Shown here: piece after piece, positions 35,685-44,170 of the stretch
How positions within the stretch are numbered: position 1 is the first letter of the stretch
Layout: the number at the start of each line of letters is the position of its first letter
Origin: DAOUKH01 sp965261455
Lineage (GTDB): Bacteria; Chloroflexota; Dehalococcoidia; SHYB01
DNA: 64,000 nucleotides
Assembly: GCA_965261455.1 (NCBI GenBank)
Contig: OZ253453.1
Span: 992,001 to 1,056,000 of the forward strand
Direction: 5' to 3'
Notes under the pieces: generated by a model
What the model was told of the DNA's origin: nothing
The model's input: the letters and a program-made list of their open reading frames with translations, nothing else
Database searches by the model: none
Position numbers and translations under genes: made by a program

Positions 35685-35717
35685 CAAGCGCCGCTGAACG
35701 GCCCAGCGGCGCGCTTG
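35685..35717 (+). terminator. GC-rich hairpin after the integrase
   Basis: CAAGCGCCGCTG pairs with CAGCGGCGCGCTTG (one bulge) around a 7-nt loop, 6 bp after the integrase stop. No T-run follows, so termination is likely but not certain. Confidence 0.45.
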
Positions 35718-35751
35718 CTGGCCGTGGTCGGCGATGAGGCCGCCCCGGACA

Positions 35752-36149
35752 CTACTCGCCAGGCGCTTCCCTCACGGCGGCGCTTTCAACATCAGGTGTC
35801 CAATCCTGAACGGCACGGGCCTCGGGCCAGTGGCCGGTGGCGACCTCGCACTTCCCGCCGGACTTGTGGATGACTTCGACCTTCCACTGCCAGGGACGAC
35901 TGGAGCTTCTTGGCCCACCGGCTTGAGGGTGTCGGCCTGGAGGTTGTTCCGGTAGGCCATGAAGACGACCTTGACTGGCCAGGCCTGGCGCATGGTGGAG
36001 ACCGGGTAGTCCGTCTCGAACCCGGCGATGGTAAGGAGGTCCACGAGGTCGAGGCCCGTCTGCACCAGCCTGGGGTGGCAGCCAAGGCGCTCCCGTGTCT
36101 TGCTGGCAAGGCCCGCGCACGGTTCCTGCCCTCGGCGGGCGCACCCCAT
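35752..36149 (-). pseudogene. frameshifted gene of unknown function
   Basis: Two minus-strand frames read like one broken protein. The first gives GLDLVDLLTIAGFETDYPV then VKVVFMAYRNNLQADTLK. After about 35900 the protein-like sequence continues in another frame as WQWKVEVIHKSGGKCEVATG to a stop at 35752. No start with a good ribosome site is seen. No family recognised. It sits between the integrase and excisionase module A. The rest of the 35679-36766 gap holds only the hairpin element and arginine-rich open frames that I do not trust. Confidence 0.35.
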
Positions 36150-36216
36150 TAAGAGAGAGTTAATAGTGCCTTAGGCTAAGGGATAGCCTATCCCGCGGGA
36201 TAGGCTATTGCTTTCC
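36148..36216 (+). repeat. island hairpin element, copy A
   Basis: The layout is ATTAA ... TTAATAG, then a perfect 26-bp palindrome (36183-36208; arm ATAGCCTATCCCG), then TATTGCTTTCC. The same layout, with entirely different stem sequence, occurs at 59744 and 60075. CCGACAACGT..CCTTTCG..CAAGG follows both here and after copy C. Confidence 0.6.
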
Positions 36217-36640
36217 ACTGGCGGAGACTAGCATTCCCGACAACGTTTCCTTTCGGCAAGGACTTCATTGATGAAGCCGGCCAGGAAACTCCGCCCCAGC
36301 GGGATAAGGCGGCGACACGGAGCGATGGACGACACGACGATCCAGCAAGAGGCGGCGCAACGACGCCCGGGACGGGGCAAGAGCGTCGCCGCGCCTCTCC
36401 GCCGAGCAGCGGGAGACGCTCGATTGACCGAACAGCGGCAAAGGCAACAAGCGGCGAGGGTGAAGGCAAGGGTTGGGAGCGACCGGGGGGGCAACAGAAT
36501 GCCGAGAGGCACCACGAGGCAGGCGGAGGCGAACCGAGCAGCGACCCGTGCCCGCGTCTCAGGCAAGGGCAGGGGCAGGGAGGACAAGACCTCCACCTCC
36601 GAGCAAATCGGCGAATGTAGGCCCACTCCGTACGCAGGGA

Positions 36641-37172
36641 CTGATCCTTTTCGCGGGATACCAGGATGTCGGTCCAGGCTGGTCCTCGAAGTGAGCGGAG
36701 TTCCAGCGCATGCCCGCCGGAGTCAGAGCAGGCACTTCGACACGATAGTCTGCCAGGAGAGTCCGCATGAACCGGTTACTTAGGCGGAGAGAGGTTGAGC
36801 AGATGGTCAGCCTGAGCCGCGCTTCCATCTACCGTTTAGCGGACAGTGGTGACTTCCCCCATCCCATCCGCGTCGGCCCTCGTGCCGTGCGCTCGCGCTT
36901 GAGAGACATCGAGCAGTGGATGTCAGAACGCCCTCTCACAACCGACAAAGTAGAGAAAGTCAGCAAGGAGCCTAGTCACGACTCCGTATTGGTGCAGGTG
37001 GCGAGACGCGATGAACAAGCGACAGTTGACGTTGTGCGCCTCCGCACCTTTCGCTGACGGTCAGTCAGCCGCGCCCAGGTGTTGAGCATCAACGATGGCC
37101 GCGTTCAACGCGTGATTGAGAAGGGCGCGGGCCACCGGTACGCCGGTTGAGCTAATCACCGCCCGGAGCGAT
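36641..37172 (+). repeat. excisionase module, copy A (~530-bp direct duplication)
   Basis: Aligns almost throughout with 60189-60713, covering the AlpA-like gene, ~125 bp before it and ~115 bp after it, up to a shared CCGCCCGGAGCGAT. The two copies are about 23 kb apart in the same orientation, so recombination between them could delete the whole catabolic and defence cargo. Confidence 0.75.
36767..37057 (+). CDS. AlpA-like excisionase/regulator, copy A
   Basis: A 96-residue MerR-superfamily helix-turn-helix protein of the AlpA/Xis type. LLRRREVEQMVSLSRASIYRL is the HTH, GDFPHPIRVGPRAVR the wing, and DIEQWMSERPL the closing helix. Such proteins direct excision or activate the integrase of P4-like islands. 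The ATG follows CAGGAGAGTCCGC. It is nearly identical to copy B for the first ~75 residues; the C-termini differ by a frame change. Confidence 0.85.
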   Translation: MNRLLRRREVEQMVSLSRASIYRLADSGDFPHPIRVGPRAVRSRLRDIEQWMSERPLTTDKVEKVSKEPSHDSVLVQVARRDEQATVDVVRLRTFR

Positions 37173-37544
37173 CCTGCGGCTCAGGCGCCTTCCTCTTCGC
37201 CGCCCTGAACGTCCTCGACCCCCCCATACCGCCTGCCGGGGGGTGCGCGGATTTCTAGACGGCCTGGAGCGCACCGAGCGCCCCCTCTCGACTATCGGGG
37301 CAGTGGAACACGCCGCCGCGATAGGAACGAGGGCCGCCAGAGCCTCCAGGACGGCTAGTCGCATGGTTCCCTCCGAAGCCGGGCGGGAGTATAACCAGGT
37401 AGGCGGAGGGGAGTTCTGCGAGGCCGAGCCCTTGCCACGGCGAGAGCCCGCCCGGCACTTGTATGGGGAAGAGTGTGGGAAAAGCCACAGCAAACCGCAC
37501 TTCAACAGGTTCGGTTCGCCTGACACTCCCGTTGACCGCTGCTC
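37173..37544. other. 372-bp stretch with no credible gene
   Basis: Sequence between excisionase module A and the decayed integrase. Only arginine/proline-rich shadow frames are open. A C6/G6 inverted pair is visible at about 37219-37243. Just before 37545 a short piece resembling the integrase (PVDR, cf. PIDR) lies in a different frame, the ragged edge of the second integrase. Confidence 0.5.
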
Positions 37545-38270
37545 GCCGTGCTCACGCCGATATGGGGAACACGCCAAGAGACCGCCCGCCGCGTCCGCCA
37601 ACGAGTCCGCGCCGTGCTGCGTTGGGCAGTGGCCCACGGTCACCGCGGCGACAACCCGGCCGGAGAGGGCATTGACGGGGCGCTGCCCCCCATGCCCGCG
37701 ATTCGGGCTCACTTCCGCGCCCTACCCTACAAAGAGGTTCCGACGGCGCTAGAGATCATCGCGGCGTCCACGGCGGGGGTGGCGACAAAGGCGTGCTTTG
37801 AGTTTCTGGTGCTTACCGCCGCGAGGTCCGGCGAGGCCAGGGGCGCGACATGGGGCGAGATCGACCTTGACGCCGGTCTGTGGACGATACCGGCGGAACG
37901 AATGAAGGGCGGCGTAGACCACCGCGTACCGCTGAGCGAGGCGGCGATCGCGGCCCTAGAGGAAGCGGCCCCCCTACGGGACGAATCTGGGCTAGTGTTC
38001 CCCTCGCCGGTAGGGGGCCGCCAGCTTTCCGACATGACGCTCACGAAGATTCTGCGAACCGTGGGCCTTGCGGAGCGGGCTACCGTCCACGGTTTCCGGT
38101 CTAGCTTTCGTGACTGGGCCGCCGAGTGCACCAGCGTCAGCTACGCCGCGATGGAACTTTCCCTGGCCCACCACGTCGGCAACGCCGTTGAACGGGCCTA
38201 CGCGCGGTCCGACCTTCTCGAACAACGGCGGGCGCTCATGGATCAGTGGGCCGAGTACGTGATCGGCTGA
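37545..38270 (+). pseudogene. truncated second tyrosine integrase
   Basis: About 240 residues matching the integrase at 34512 from its residue ~140 to the end, with catalytic Arg (AARSGEARGA), HGFR, LAHHVGN and Tyr (RAYARS) retained. The N-terminal arm-binding and half of the core-binding domain are missing. An in-frame TGA and a frame change lie directly upstream. It is a remnant of a related element or of a tandem integration. It might still be expressed as a catalytic fragment. Confidence 0.85.
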
Positions 38271-38302
38271 GGCCCGCCCAAGTCTCGTCTGCCTGAGCTG
38301 GC

Positions 38303-38331
38303 TTGTAGGCCCCTGGGTAATCCCTGATAAT
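38303..38331 (+). promoter_or_regulatory. predicted promoter of the island SDR
   Basis: TTGTAG (38303-38308), 17 bp, GATAAT (38326-38331), about 45 bp before the SDR ATG at 38382. Confidence 0.45.
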
Positions 38332-38381
38332 ACGCCGACTCGATATGTCGTTTGGCGGATGGGGAGGAAGGAGAGGGTGTT

Positions 38382-39113
38382 ATGAAGCTGAAAGATCAGG
38401 TGGCGCTCGTGACGGGGTCGGGCAGAAACATCGGGCGGGCTATCGCGCTCGCGTTCGCGAACGAGGGCGCGGACGTCGTTGTGAATGCCCGTGAGGACCG
38501 GGCGTCGGTCGAGGGGGTAAGTGAAGAGATCCGACGGATGGGGCGCCGCGCGCTGCCGATCGTCGCCGACGTCGGCGACGAGCAGCAAGTGCGGACAATG
38601 ATGGCCGAGGTGATGGATTACTTCGGTCGAGTGGACATTGCGGTAAACAACGCGGCCATCCGGCCCGGAAATCCGTTTGTGGATATCCCAGTGGAAGAAT
38701 GGCGCCGCGTCTTGGCTGTCAACCTGGACGCCGGGTTCCACATTTCCCAGGCCGTGTTGCCCGGAATGATAGAGAGGAAGAAGGGCAGCCTGATCTTTCT
38801 AGCTGGGCCCAACGCGTGGGGCCTGTCCCCGGGGCGTTGCCACGTGGCGGCGTCTAAGGCCGCGATCGTGGGCCTGGCCAAGTGCCTGGCCATGGAGCTC
38901 GCGGCCTCGGGCATCCGCTCCAACGTTATCTCACCGGGGATGATTGAATCGGACCGCCCGCCGCCGCCGGATGCGATGCTTGCGAAGGTGCCGCTCGGAC
39001 GCCTAGGCACGCAGGCGGACATCGCGAACGCATCGGTCTATCTGGCCTCGGACGATTCGGCATACGTCACCGGTCAGGTCCTTTTCGTCAACGGCGGGGA
39101 CTACTGGCAGTAG
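38382..39113 (+). CDS. SDR family protein lacking the catalytic Tyr
   Basis: A 243-residue short-chain dehydrogenase-like protein. Its glycine motif is TGSGRNIG (11-18) and NNAA is near 88. Where Tyr of YxxxK is expected the sequence reads RCHVAASK, so Val replaces Tyr while Lys is kept. The usual Ser strand reads SLIFLAGPNAWG. The NAD(P) fold is complete with a normal C-terminus (GQVLFVNGGDYWQ). AAGGAGAGGG precedes the ATG. It may be an enoyl-reductase-like or binding-only SDR. First gene of the island's catabolic cargo. Confidence 0.82.
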   Translation: MKLKDQVALVTGSGRNIGRAIALAFANEGADVVVNAREDRASVEGVSEEIRRMGRRALPIVADVGDEQQVRTMMAEVMDYFGRVDIAVNNAAIRPGNPFVDIPVEEWRRVLAVNLDAGFHISQAVLPGMIERKKGSLIFLAGPNAWGLSPGRCHVAASKAAIVGLAKCLAMELAASGIRSNVISPGMIESDRPPPPDAMLAKVPLGRLGTQADIANASVYLASDDSAYVTGQVLFVNGGDYWQ

Positions 39114-39138
39114 CCAATCAGGCCGTTGATCCGACCCG

Positions 39139-39735
39139 TCACGACTTCGAGGGCGCAAGCGCTTGTATGAAGTGATCGGCGCTCGTGACCGTTGCCTGAC
39201 TAGGGAAGATGGACGTCATGAGGGCATGGTGGACTTCCTCATTCCCGTCGCCGCAGCAGTCCTCGAGGACCACTAGGCCGTAGTCCAAGTCGGCGGCCAC
39301 CCGGACGGTCGAGAGAACCGCGCCGCTGGTCGCGATGCCAGCGAGGGCGAGCGTCTCGATGCTCGAGCTCCGAAGAATGAGGTCCAGGTCGCTGTGAAGA
39401 AAAGCCGACGTGCGGCGCTTTGGCACGATTGGCTCTTCCGGCCGAGGACGGAGTTCATCGATGATGGCTGCGCCCGGCGAGCCTTCTTCCTGGACACGAT
39501 TGGCCTTCTTCCCCATTAGGCCTGCGTCGCGAGGATTGACCTCCGGATATCCTGCGCGGTAGGTCCTCGCCGAAAAGACAACCTTGACGCCTACCCGGCG
39601 ACAAGTGTCCAGCACCCAACGAGTCCGTTCGATGAGACCGGACTCGCGAGCGCTTGGCAAGTAATCCAGCGTGAAGTTCTGAAAGTCCATCAGGACAAGG
39701 GCAGTTGTGCCGGTATCGAAATTCAAATCCCCCAT
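39139..39735 (-). CDS. isochorismatase-family hydrolase lacking the nucleophilic Cys
   Basis: A 198-residue isochorismatase-superfamily protein. Asp (MDFQNF) and Lys (VPKRRTSAF) are kept, but the Cys position reads GIATSGAVLSTVR. It shares with the chromosomal paralogue (22946) the GIATSG.VL.TVRVAADLD pattern and DCCGD. The ATG at 39735 has AAAGGAG five bases ahead. It is divergent from the binding-protein gene at 39906 and convergent with the SDR. Confidence 0.85.
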   Translation of the reverse strand: MGDLNFDTGTTALVLMDFQNFTLDYLPSARESGLIERTRWVLDTCRRVGVKVVFSARTYRAGYPEVNPRDAGLMGKKANRVQEEGSPGAAIIDELRPRPEEPIVPKRRTSAFLHSDLDLILRSSSIETLALAGIATSGAVLSTVRVAADLDYGLVVLEDCCGDGNEEVHHALMTSIFPSQATVTSADHFIQALAPSKS

Positions 39736-39790
39736 CTTCGCTCCTTTCGACGTAGAGCCCTCCAAAGGGTCGTGATACGTAATCCAAGCC

Positions 39791-39820
39791 TTGACAAATG
39801 ACGATAGCGGTCAATAGTAT
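39791..39820 (+). promoter_or_regulatory. predicted promoter of the island transport/CoA operon
   Basis: Perfect TTGACA (39791-39796), 18 bp, TAGTAT (39815-39820), giving a leader of about 80 nt before the ATG at 39906. It probably drives the run of same-strand genes to 47309. Confidence 0.6.
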
Positions 39821-39905
39821 GCCCTACAAGCCCCCGCCTTCCTAGATCGCTGGGCATGCTATCGTGGGGTGGCTGGGGCGAAACGCCCTTTGGGGAGGGG
39901 TCGAG

Positions 39906-41612
39906 ATGCGCAAACTCAAGTCCCTGAGGCTCGTTGTCGTTCTTTCGGTTATCGCGGGGCTCGTGGTCGCGGCTTGCGGCGGGGCTGATCCGACCCCCAC
40001 ACCGGCACCGACGGCGACGTCGGTGCCGACCCCAACAGCCACGCCCGCGCCCACTCCAACGCCATTGCCGCCTCCAACCGACGTGGGTGTTTCCAAAGGC
40101 GGCACCTTGACCCTGGCCGACCGGGGGTCTTCCAGTGGGCTCGAGCCAATCCTGAGCCGCCTGCCCGCCAACCTTCGTTGGGTGGCCCCGATGTACACCC
40201 GCTTGATCCAACTGGACGAAAGCGACGACCTAGCACCCCTGCTGGCCGAGACCTGGTCCGTTGAAGAAAACGGCACCCGCTTCACCTTCAATCTGCGGGA
40301 CAGTGTGACATTCCACGATGGGACGCCGCTGACCGCCGAGGACGTAGCCTACTCTTGGGACAAGATGGCGAATCCGCCCGAGGGTACGTCGAGCCTGTTC
40401 AGCTCTGTCTTTGGGCCCATCATCGATACAATCGCTGCGCCGGACGCCACCACGGTCGTCATCACGACGACGAACACCGTGGGGTGGTTCCTTGGACATG
40501 TCCCTGTCGTGAGCATCGTGCCGAAGCACGCTCACGAACCGGTCGCGGCTGATGGCGGGTTCACCGACACCGGACTCGGCAGCGGGCCGTTTGTATTCGA
40601 GTCGTACACGCCCAAGGTAGAGTTGGTCATGACGGCCAACCCCGATTATTTCGAAGACGGACTTCCGTTCCTTGATGAGATCCGGTGGCCGTTCATCGCC
40701 GAGAGCCAGGCGATGATCTCGGCGATGATCTCGGGCCGTCTCCTGCACTCAGGCTCAACGGACCTGACGCAGGAGCAAGTGGACGCAGTAAAGGCGCAAC
40801 TCTCTGATCTACAGGTCTACACCGCTCCTCGAGGCATCACGATCGGCATAGGCTTCAACCACAACAATCCCAACCTCGCCAACCCCAAGATACGCGAGGC
40901 CTTGGTCATCGCCATGGACGAGCGCGACATCGTCGACGTCGCCTATCCGGGCGGTGTGTTCCCTGGGACCTTTTTCCCCGGAGCCGGAAGGTTCGGCATT
41001 CCTGAAGACGAGTGGAACGACTACGCAATGTACGGGTTTGGCAAGTCCCGGGACGAACGGCTCGAGATGGCGAAGCAGATGCTTGATGAGGCGGGCGCCA
41101 CGGACTTGAAGTTTTACTGGATAAGCCGGGCAAAGAGCCCGCATTTGAAGGTCGGAGAGGCCGCGCAAGACCTCCTGCGGCGCATCGGAGTGGAGATCGA
41201 ACTGGAGGCCTTCGCCGACCAGGCCAGCCTTTCCGCCTTTACGAAGAGCGATCCCTTCGACATCGTGACGTTCTGGGGCGGGGTAACGGCATTCGGCGAA
41301 CCGGAGCATTTCTTGTCCGGTCTCTGGTCTTCGGAGGCGCCGGCGTTCGAGGATGGCGGCCGGAGGCCGTCCGGCTATTCGAACCCCCGCATCGACGAGT
41401 TGCTCAGCGAGTTGAAGGTGACGATCGACATTGCCAAGCGCATGCAGATAACGCAGGAAGCCGACCGCGTGCTGTTGCAAGATGCGCCCAGCAAGCAGTT
41501 CGGGTTTCTGATGTTGGTCAACGGAGTCGGCCCGCAGGTCCGCAACCTTCGGGCGGCGCCGCTCGCTCACAGCCTCTGGCTCTTGCGGGACGTTTGGATC
41601 GACACAAAATAA
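39906..41612 (+). CDS. ABC transporter substrate-binding lipoprotein (SBP_bac_5)
   Basis: A 568-residue binding lipoprotein. The lipobox is VAAC (Cys at about 24), then a TPTPAPT-type spacer, then the family in canonical order: VTFHDGTPLTAEDVAYSW (about 135-152), GSGPFVFESYTP, and NPKIREALVIAMDERDIVD (about 330). GGGGAGGGG precedes the ATG at 39906. Together with the permeases at 45396 and 46353 it would make a dipeptide-type importer, but no ATPase gene is present in the island. Confidence 0.9.
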   Translation: MRKLKSLRLVVVLSVIAGLVVAACGGADPTPTPAPTATSVPTPTATPAPTPTPLPPPTDVGVSKGGTLTLADRGSSSGLEPILSRLPANLRWVAPMYTRLIQLDESDDLAPLLAETWSVEENGTRFTFNLRDSVTFHDGTPLTAEDVAYSWDKMANPPEGTSSLFSSVFGPIIDTIAAPDATTVVITTTNTVGWFLGHVPVVSIVPKHAHEPVAADGGFTDTGLGSGPFVFESYTPKVELVMTANPDYFEDGLPFLDEIRWPFIAESQAMISAMISGRLLHSGSTDLTQEQVDAVKAQLSDLQVYTAPRGITIGIGFNHNNPNLANPKIREALVIAMDERDIVDVAYPGGVFPGTFFPGAGRFGIPEDEWNDYAMYGFGKSRDERLEMAKQMLDEAGATDLKFYWISRAKSPHLKVGEAAQDLLRRIGVEIELEAFADQASLSAFTKSDPFDIVTFWGGVTAFGEPEHFLSGLWSSEAPAFEDGGRRPSGYSNPRIDELLSELKVTIDIAKRMQITQEADRVLLQDAPSKQFGFLMLVNGVGPQVRNLRAAPLAHSLWLLRDVWIDTK

Positions 41613-41686
41613 GCGCCCATCGGCTCTGGTAAGGGACGCTTGAACTCGCCTCTTGAGAGCCGCGTGGCGGTGATTGACCACGGGGA

Positions 41687-42859
41687 ATGAGCGGCGTGGA
41701 CCAAAGCTGGCGGATCACCGAGGACATGATCGCGTGGGTGCGAAGCCTCATCGGCGTCGAGATGCACCCGCAGAGCACCTACTTCAACACCCAGGCGTCG
41801 CGCGACACGGTCCGGCATTTCGTCGATGCCCTAGCCGATCCAAACCCCCTCTACCGAGACGAGTCGTACGCTAGGACGACTCGATACGGAACGCTGGCGG
41901 CGCCGCCGAGCTTCCTCTATTCCGTCTATCTTCCCGGAGGCGGCATGTCCAACATGGGCAACTGGCTCCCGCCGGGCAACGGGATGGACGGGGGAAACGA
42001 CTGGGAATGGTTCGCCCCGATCCTCGAGGGAGACTCCTTCACGTACTCAGAGAAGATCACGAGTGTCGTTGAGAAGCATACCCGCATGTGGGGCCGGGCC
42101 TATCGAATCGACAGCGAGGTTGAATTCTGGAATCAGCGCGGCGAGAAGGTGGCGAAAGGCTCGGGATGGGTATTTCGCCTCGACCCGGTTGAAGAGCCCG
42201 CCGGCGGACGTCGGCCCGTTCAAACGTATACGAACGACGAGTTGCGACAGATAGTGGAAGGCTATCGTGACGAGACCGTGCGGGGAGCGGAGCCCCGGTA
42301 CTGGGAAGACGTGCAGCCCGGCGACGAATTGCCGCCCGCGGTCCGCGGACCGTTGGACGCTCAGGACTTAACCGCGTGGGTTGTTGGGGCTGGGACCAGC
42401 TCGCTGCAGGCTCACAGGCAGGTCGCCTACCCCGACGTTCGGCCTGACTGGAAGAGATCGCTCGGCAAGGCAGTGGAATACACCTTGAACGAACCGACCT
42501 GGATTGAACGGCCTCAGGAGCGTGAGCACTACAAGTCCATGCTGGAGCATTTCGACCCCGCGGGCGCGGAGCAACGAGGCGTGGGCGCGCCGTTCGACTT
42601 CGGGCCGCAACGGATGTCTTGGCTCATCATGCTCATCACCCACTGGCAAGGGGACGAAGGGTCTCTCAAGCGGTTCTATTGCGAACTGCGCGACCTTAAC
42701 CAGTTGGGCGACACGACCTGGCTGAGAGGGTATGTCGTTGATAAGACGGTAAGCAACGGAGAACACCTGGTCGACATAGCGTGCCGGGGCGAGAACCAAC
42801 TGGGCAAGGCGACTATTGTAGGGAACGCCACGGTCGCGCTGCCTTCGCGGCAAGGTTGA
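41687..42859 (+). CDS. MaoC-like double hotdog-fold dehydratase
   Basis: A 390-residue protein with two hotdog-like halves. The first (about 15-165) resembles the FAS1-like/MaoC N-terminal dehydratase domain (FVDALADPNPLYRDE, the usual D-x-N-P-hydrophobic pattern). The second (about 200-385) has YWEDVQPGDELPP and a VVDKTV..EHLVDIACRGENQLG strand pair like MaoC hydratases. It probably hydrates or dehydrates an acyl-CoA made by the adjacent CoA-transferases. No membrane segments. Confidence 0.8.
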   Translation: MSGVDQSWRITEDMIAWVRSLIGVEMHPQSTYFNTQASRDTVRHFVDALADPNPLYRDESYARTTRYGTLAAPPSFLYSVYLPGGGMSNMGNWLPPGNGMDGGNDWEWFAPILEGDSFTYSEKITSVVEKHTRMWGRAYRIDSEVEFWNQRGEKVAKGSGWVFRLDPVEEPAGGRRPVQTYTNDELRQIVEGYRDETVRGAEPRYWEDVQPGDELPPAVRGPLDAQDLTAWVVGAGTSSLQAHRQVAYPDVRPDWKRSLGKAVEYTLNEPTWIERPQEREHYKSMLEHFDPAGAEQRGVGAPFDFGPQRMSWLIMLITHWQGDEGSLKRFYCELRDLNQLGDTTWLRGYVVDKTVSNGEHLVDIACRGENQLGKATIVGNATVALPSRQG

Positions 42860-42898
42860 CGGCGTTCCCCAAGACCAACAACTTCCGTTGGAGAATTG

Positions 42899-44107
42899 AT
42901 GGCTGGCCGTCCTCTGCAAGACGTCACGGTCGTCGAATACGCCGAGTCGATCGCGGCCCCGTTCTGCGCGCGGCTCCTCGCGGACTTCGGCGCGACCGTC
43001 ATCAAGGTCGAGCGGCCATCCGGCGATCCCGCGCGAAGGCTTGGCCCCTTCCCAGACGACGTCCCCCATCCGGAGCGCAGCGCTCTGTATCAGTATGTGA
43101 ACCGGGGAAAAGAGGGCGTGACCCTCGACATCGAATCGCCGACCGGCAAGGCTCTCTTGCTACGTCTCATCGGACAGGCGGATATCTTCGTGACGTCCGT
43201 CAAAGGCGACGAGGCGCGCGCGCAGGGCCTGGATTACAAGGCGCTCAAGGAGTTGAGACCGCCGCTCCAACTCACGGCAGTGACGCCCTTCGGCTGGGCG
43301 GGTCCCTATCGCGGCTACGACGGCAATAGCGCCACGCTTTCCCATGCCGGAGGGTGGGGATACATCAACCCGCGGCTGGCGCCAACGAAGGACATTCCGC
43401 CGTTGACTCCACCAGGCCACCTGGCGGAGTTTTATGCAGGGCTGTGCGCGGCGAGCGCCTCCATGCTGGCGTTCTTCCTGCGGAACCGGAATGGCACTGG
43501 GCAACTGGTGGACGTCTCGATACAAGACACGGCAGTAAACCTCATGATGCTCAATTTCGCCCGATACTCGGGTACCGGCAAGGTCGACAGCCGGGTCGGC
43601 CGATCGTTCGGAGCGCCGCTGCACGTCGTTCGTTGTAAGGATGGGTACATCTATGCCCAGTGCGAGACCCAAGAACAATGGGAGCGGTTCGTCGAGCTCA
43701 TGGGTAGTCCGGACTGGGCCACCGACCCGCTCTTCGCTACCAGATACAGCCGTGCCGACAACTGGGAGGCGCTGGCCCAACTGATGGATACGTGGTTTCT
43801 AGACCACACAATGGATGAGATATACCATGAGTCGCAGCGGCACCGGATCCCTTTTGGGCCGGTGGTGACGGCGGCAGATGTCCGCGAGTCGCGACAATTG
43901 GCGGCCCGGGGTTTCTTCGTTCCGGCGGAAGACCCCGACATGGGCGGGGCGCGCTATCCGGGAAGCCCGGTCAGGATGGAGAAAAGCCCGTGGCACGCCG
44001 GGGGACGAGCGCCGAGGCTCGGCGAGCATAGCGACGCCGTATTCTCCGGTCGGCTCGGCCTTTCCAAGGCGGACGTGATGCAGCTTCGCGAGGCAGGCGT
44101 CATTTAG
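42899..44107 (+). CDS. CaiB/BaiF CoA-transferase with Glu at the catalytic Asp position
   Basis: A 402-residue family III CoA-transferase. It has the N-terminal PLQDVTVVEYAESIAAPFC segment, FGATVIKVERP, and GTGQLVDVSIQDTA. The segment aligned with the catalytic Asp region of other members (ADFAAG, PDYFMG) here reads AEFYAG, so Asp appears replaced by Glu. The ATG at 42899 follows TTGGAGAATTG. It lies 39 bp after the MaoC-like gene and ahead of a second CoA-transferase. Confidence 0.86.
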   Translation: MAGRPLQDVTVVEYAESIAAPFCARLLADFGATVIKVERPSGDPARRLGPFPDDVPHPERSALYQYVNRGKEGVTLDIESPTGKALLLRLIGQADIFVTSVKGDEARAQGLDYKALKELRPPLQLTAVTPFGWAGPYRGYDGNSATLSHAGGWGYINPRLAPTKDIPPLTPPGHLAEFYAGLCAASASMLAFFLRNRNGTGQLVDVSIQDTAVNLMMLNFARYSGTGKVDSRVGRSFGAPLHVVRCKDGYIYAQCETQEQWERFVELMGSPDWATDPLFATRYSRADNWEALAQLMDTWFLDHTMDEIYHESQRHRIPFGPVVTAADVRESRQLAARGFFVPAEDPDMGGARYPGSPVRMEKSPWHAGGRAPRLGEHSDAVFSGRLGLSKADVMQLREAGVI

Positions 44108-44170
44108 CAGGCCCCCGCTTGCCGGAGACTCTCTCATTCGCAACCTGCTAGAAGGGGAAGCAGTAGAGGC

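Noticed and set aside
36325..36783. Arg-rich ORF starting MDD upstream of AlpA copy A, and a shorter MDD ORF at 59888-60079
   Set aside because: They share only the first three residues and position after a hairpin element. Composition is low-complexity and no ribosome site is convincing, so they are not called as genes.
37110..37172. tRNA-like sequence (TTAGCTCAACCGG on the minus strand) in both excisionase modules
   Set aside because: Only a D-arm-like stretch is present. No acceptor, anticodon or T-arm pairing can be completed within 60-100 bases.
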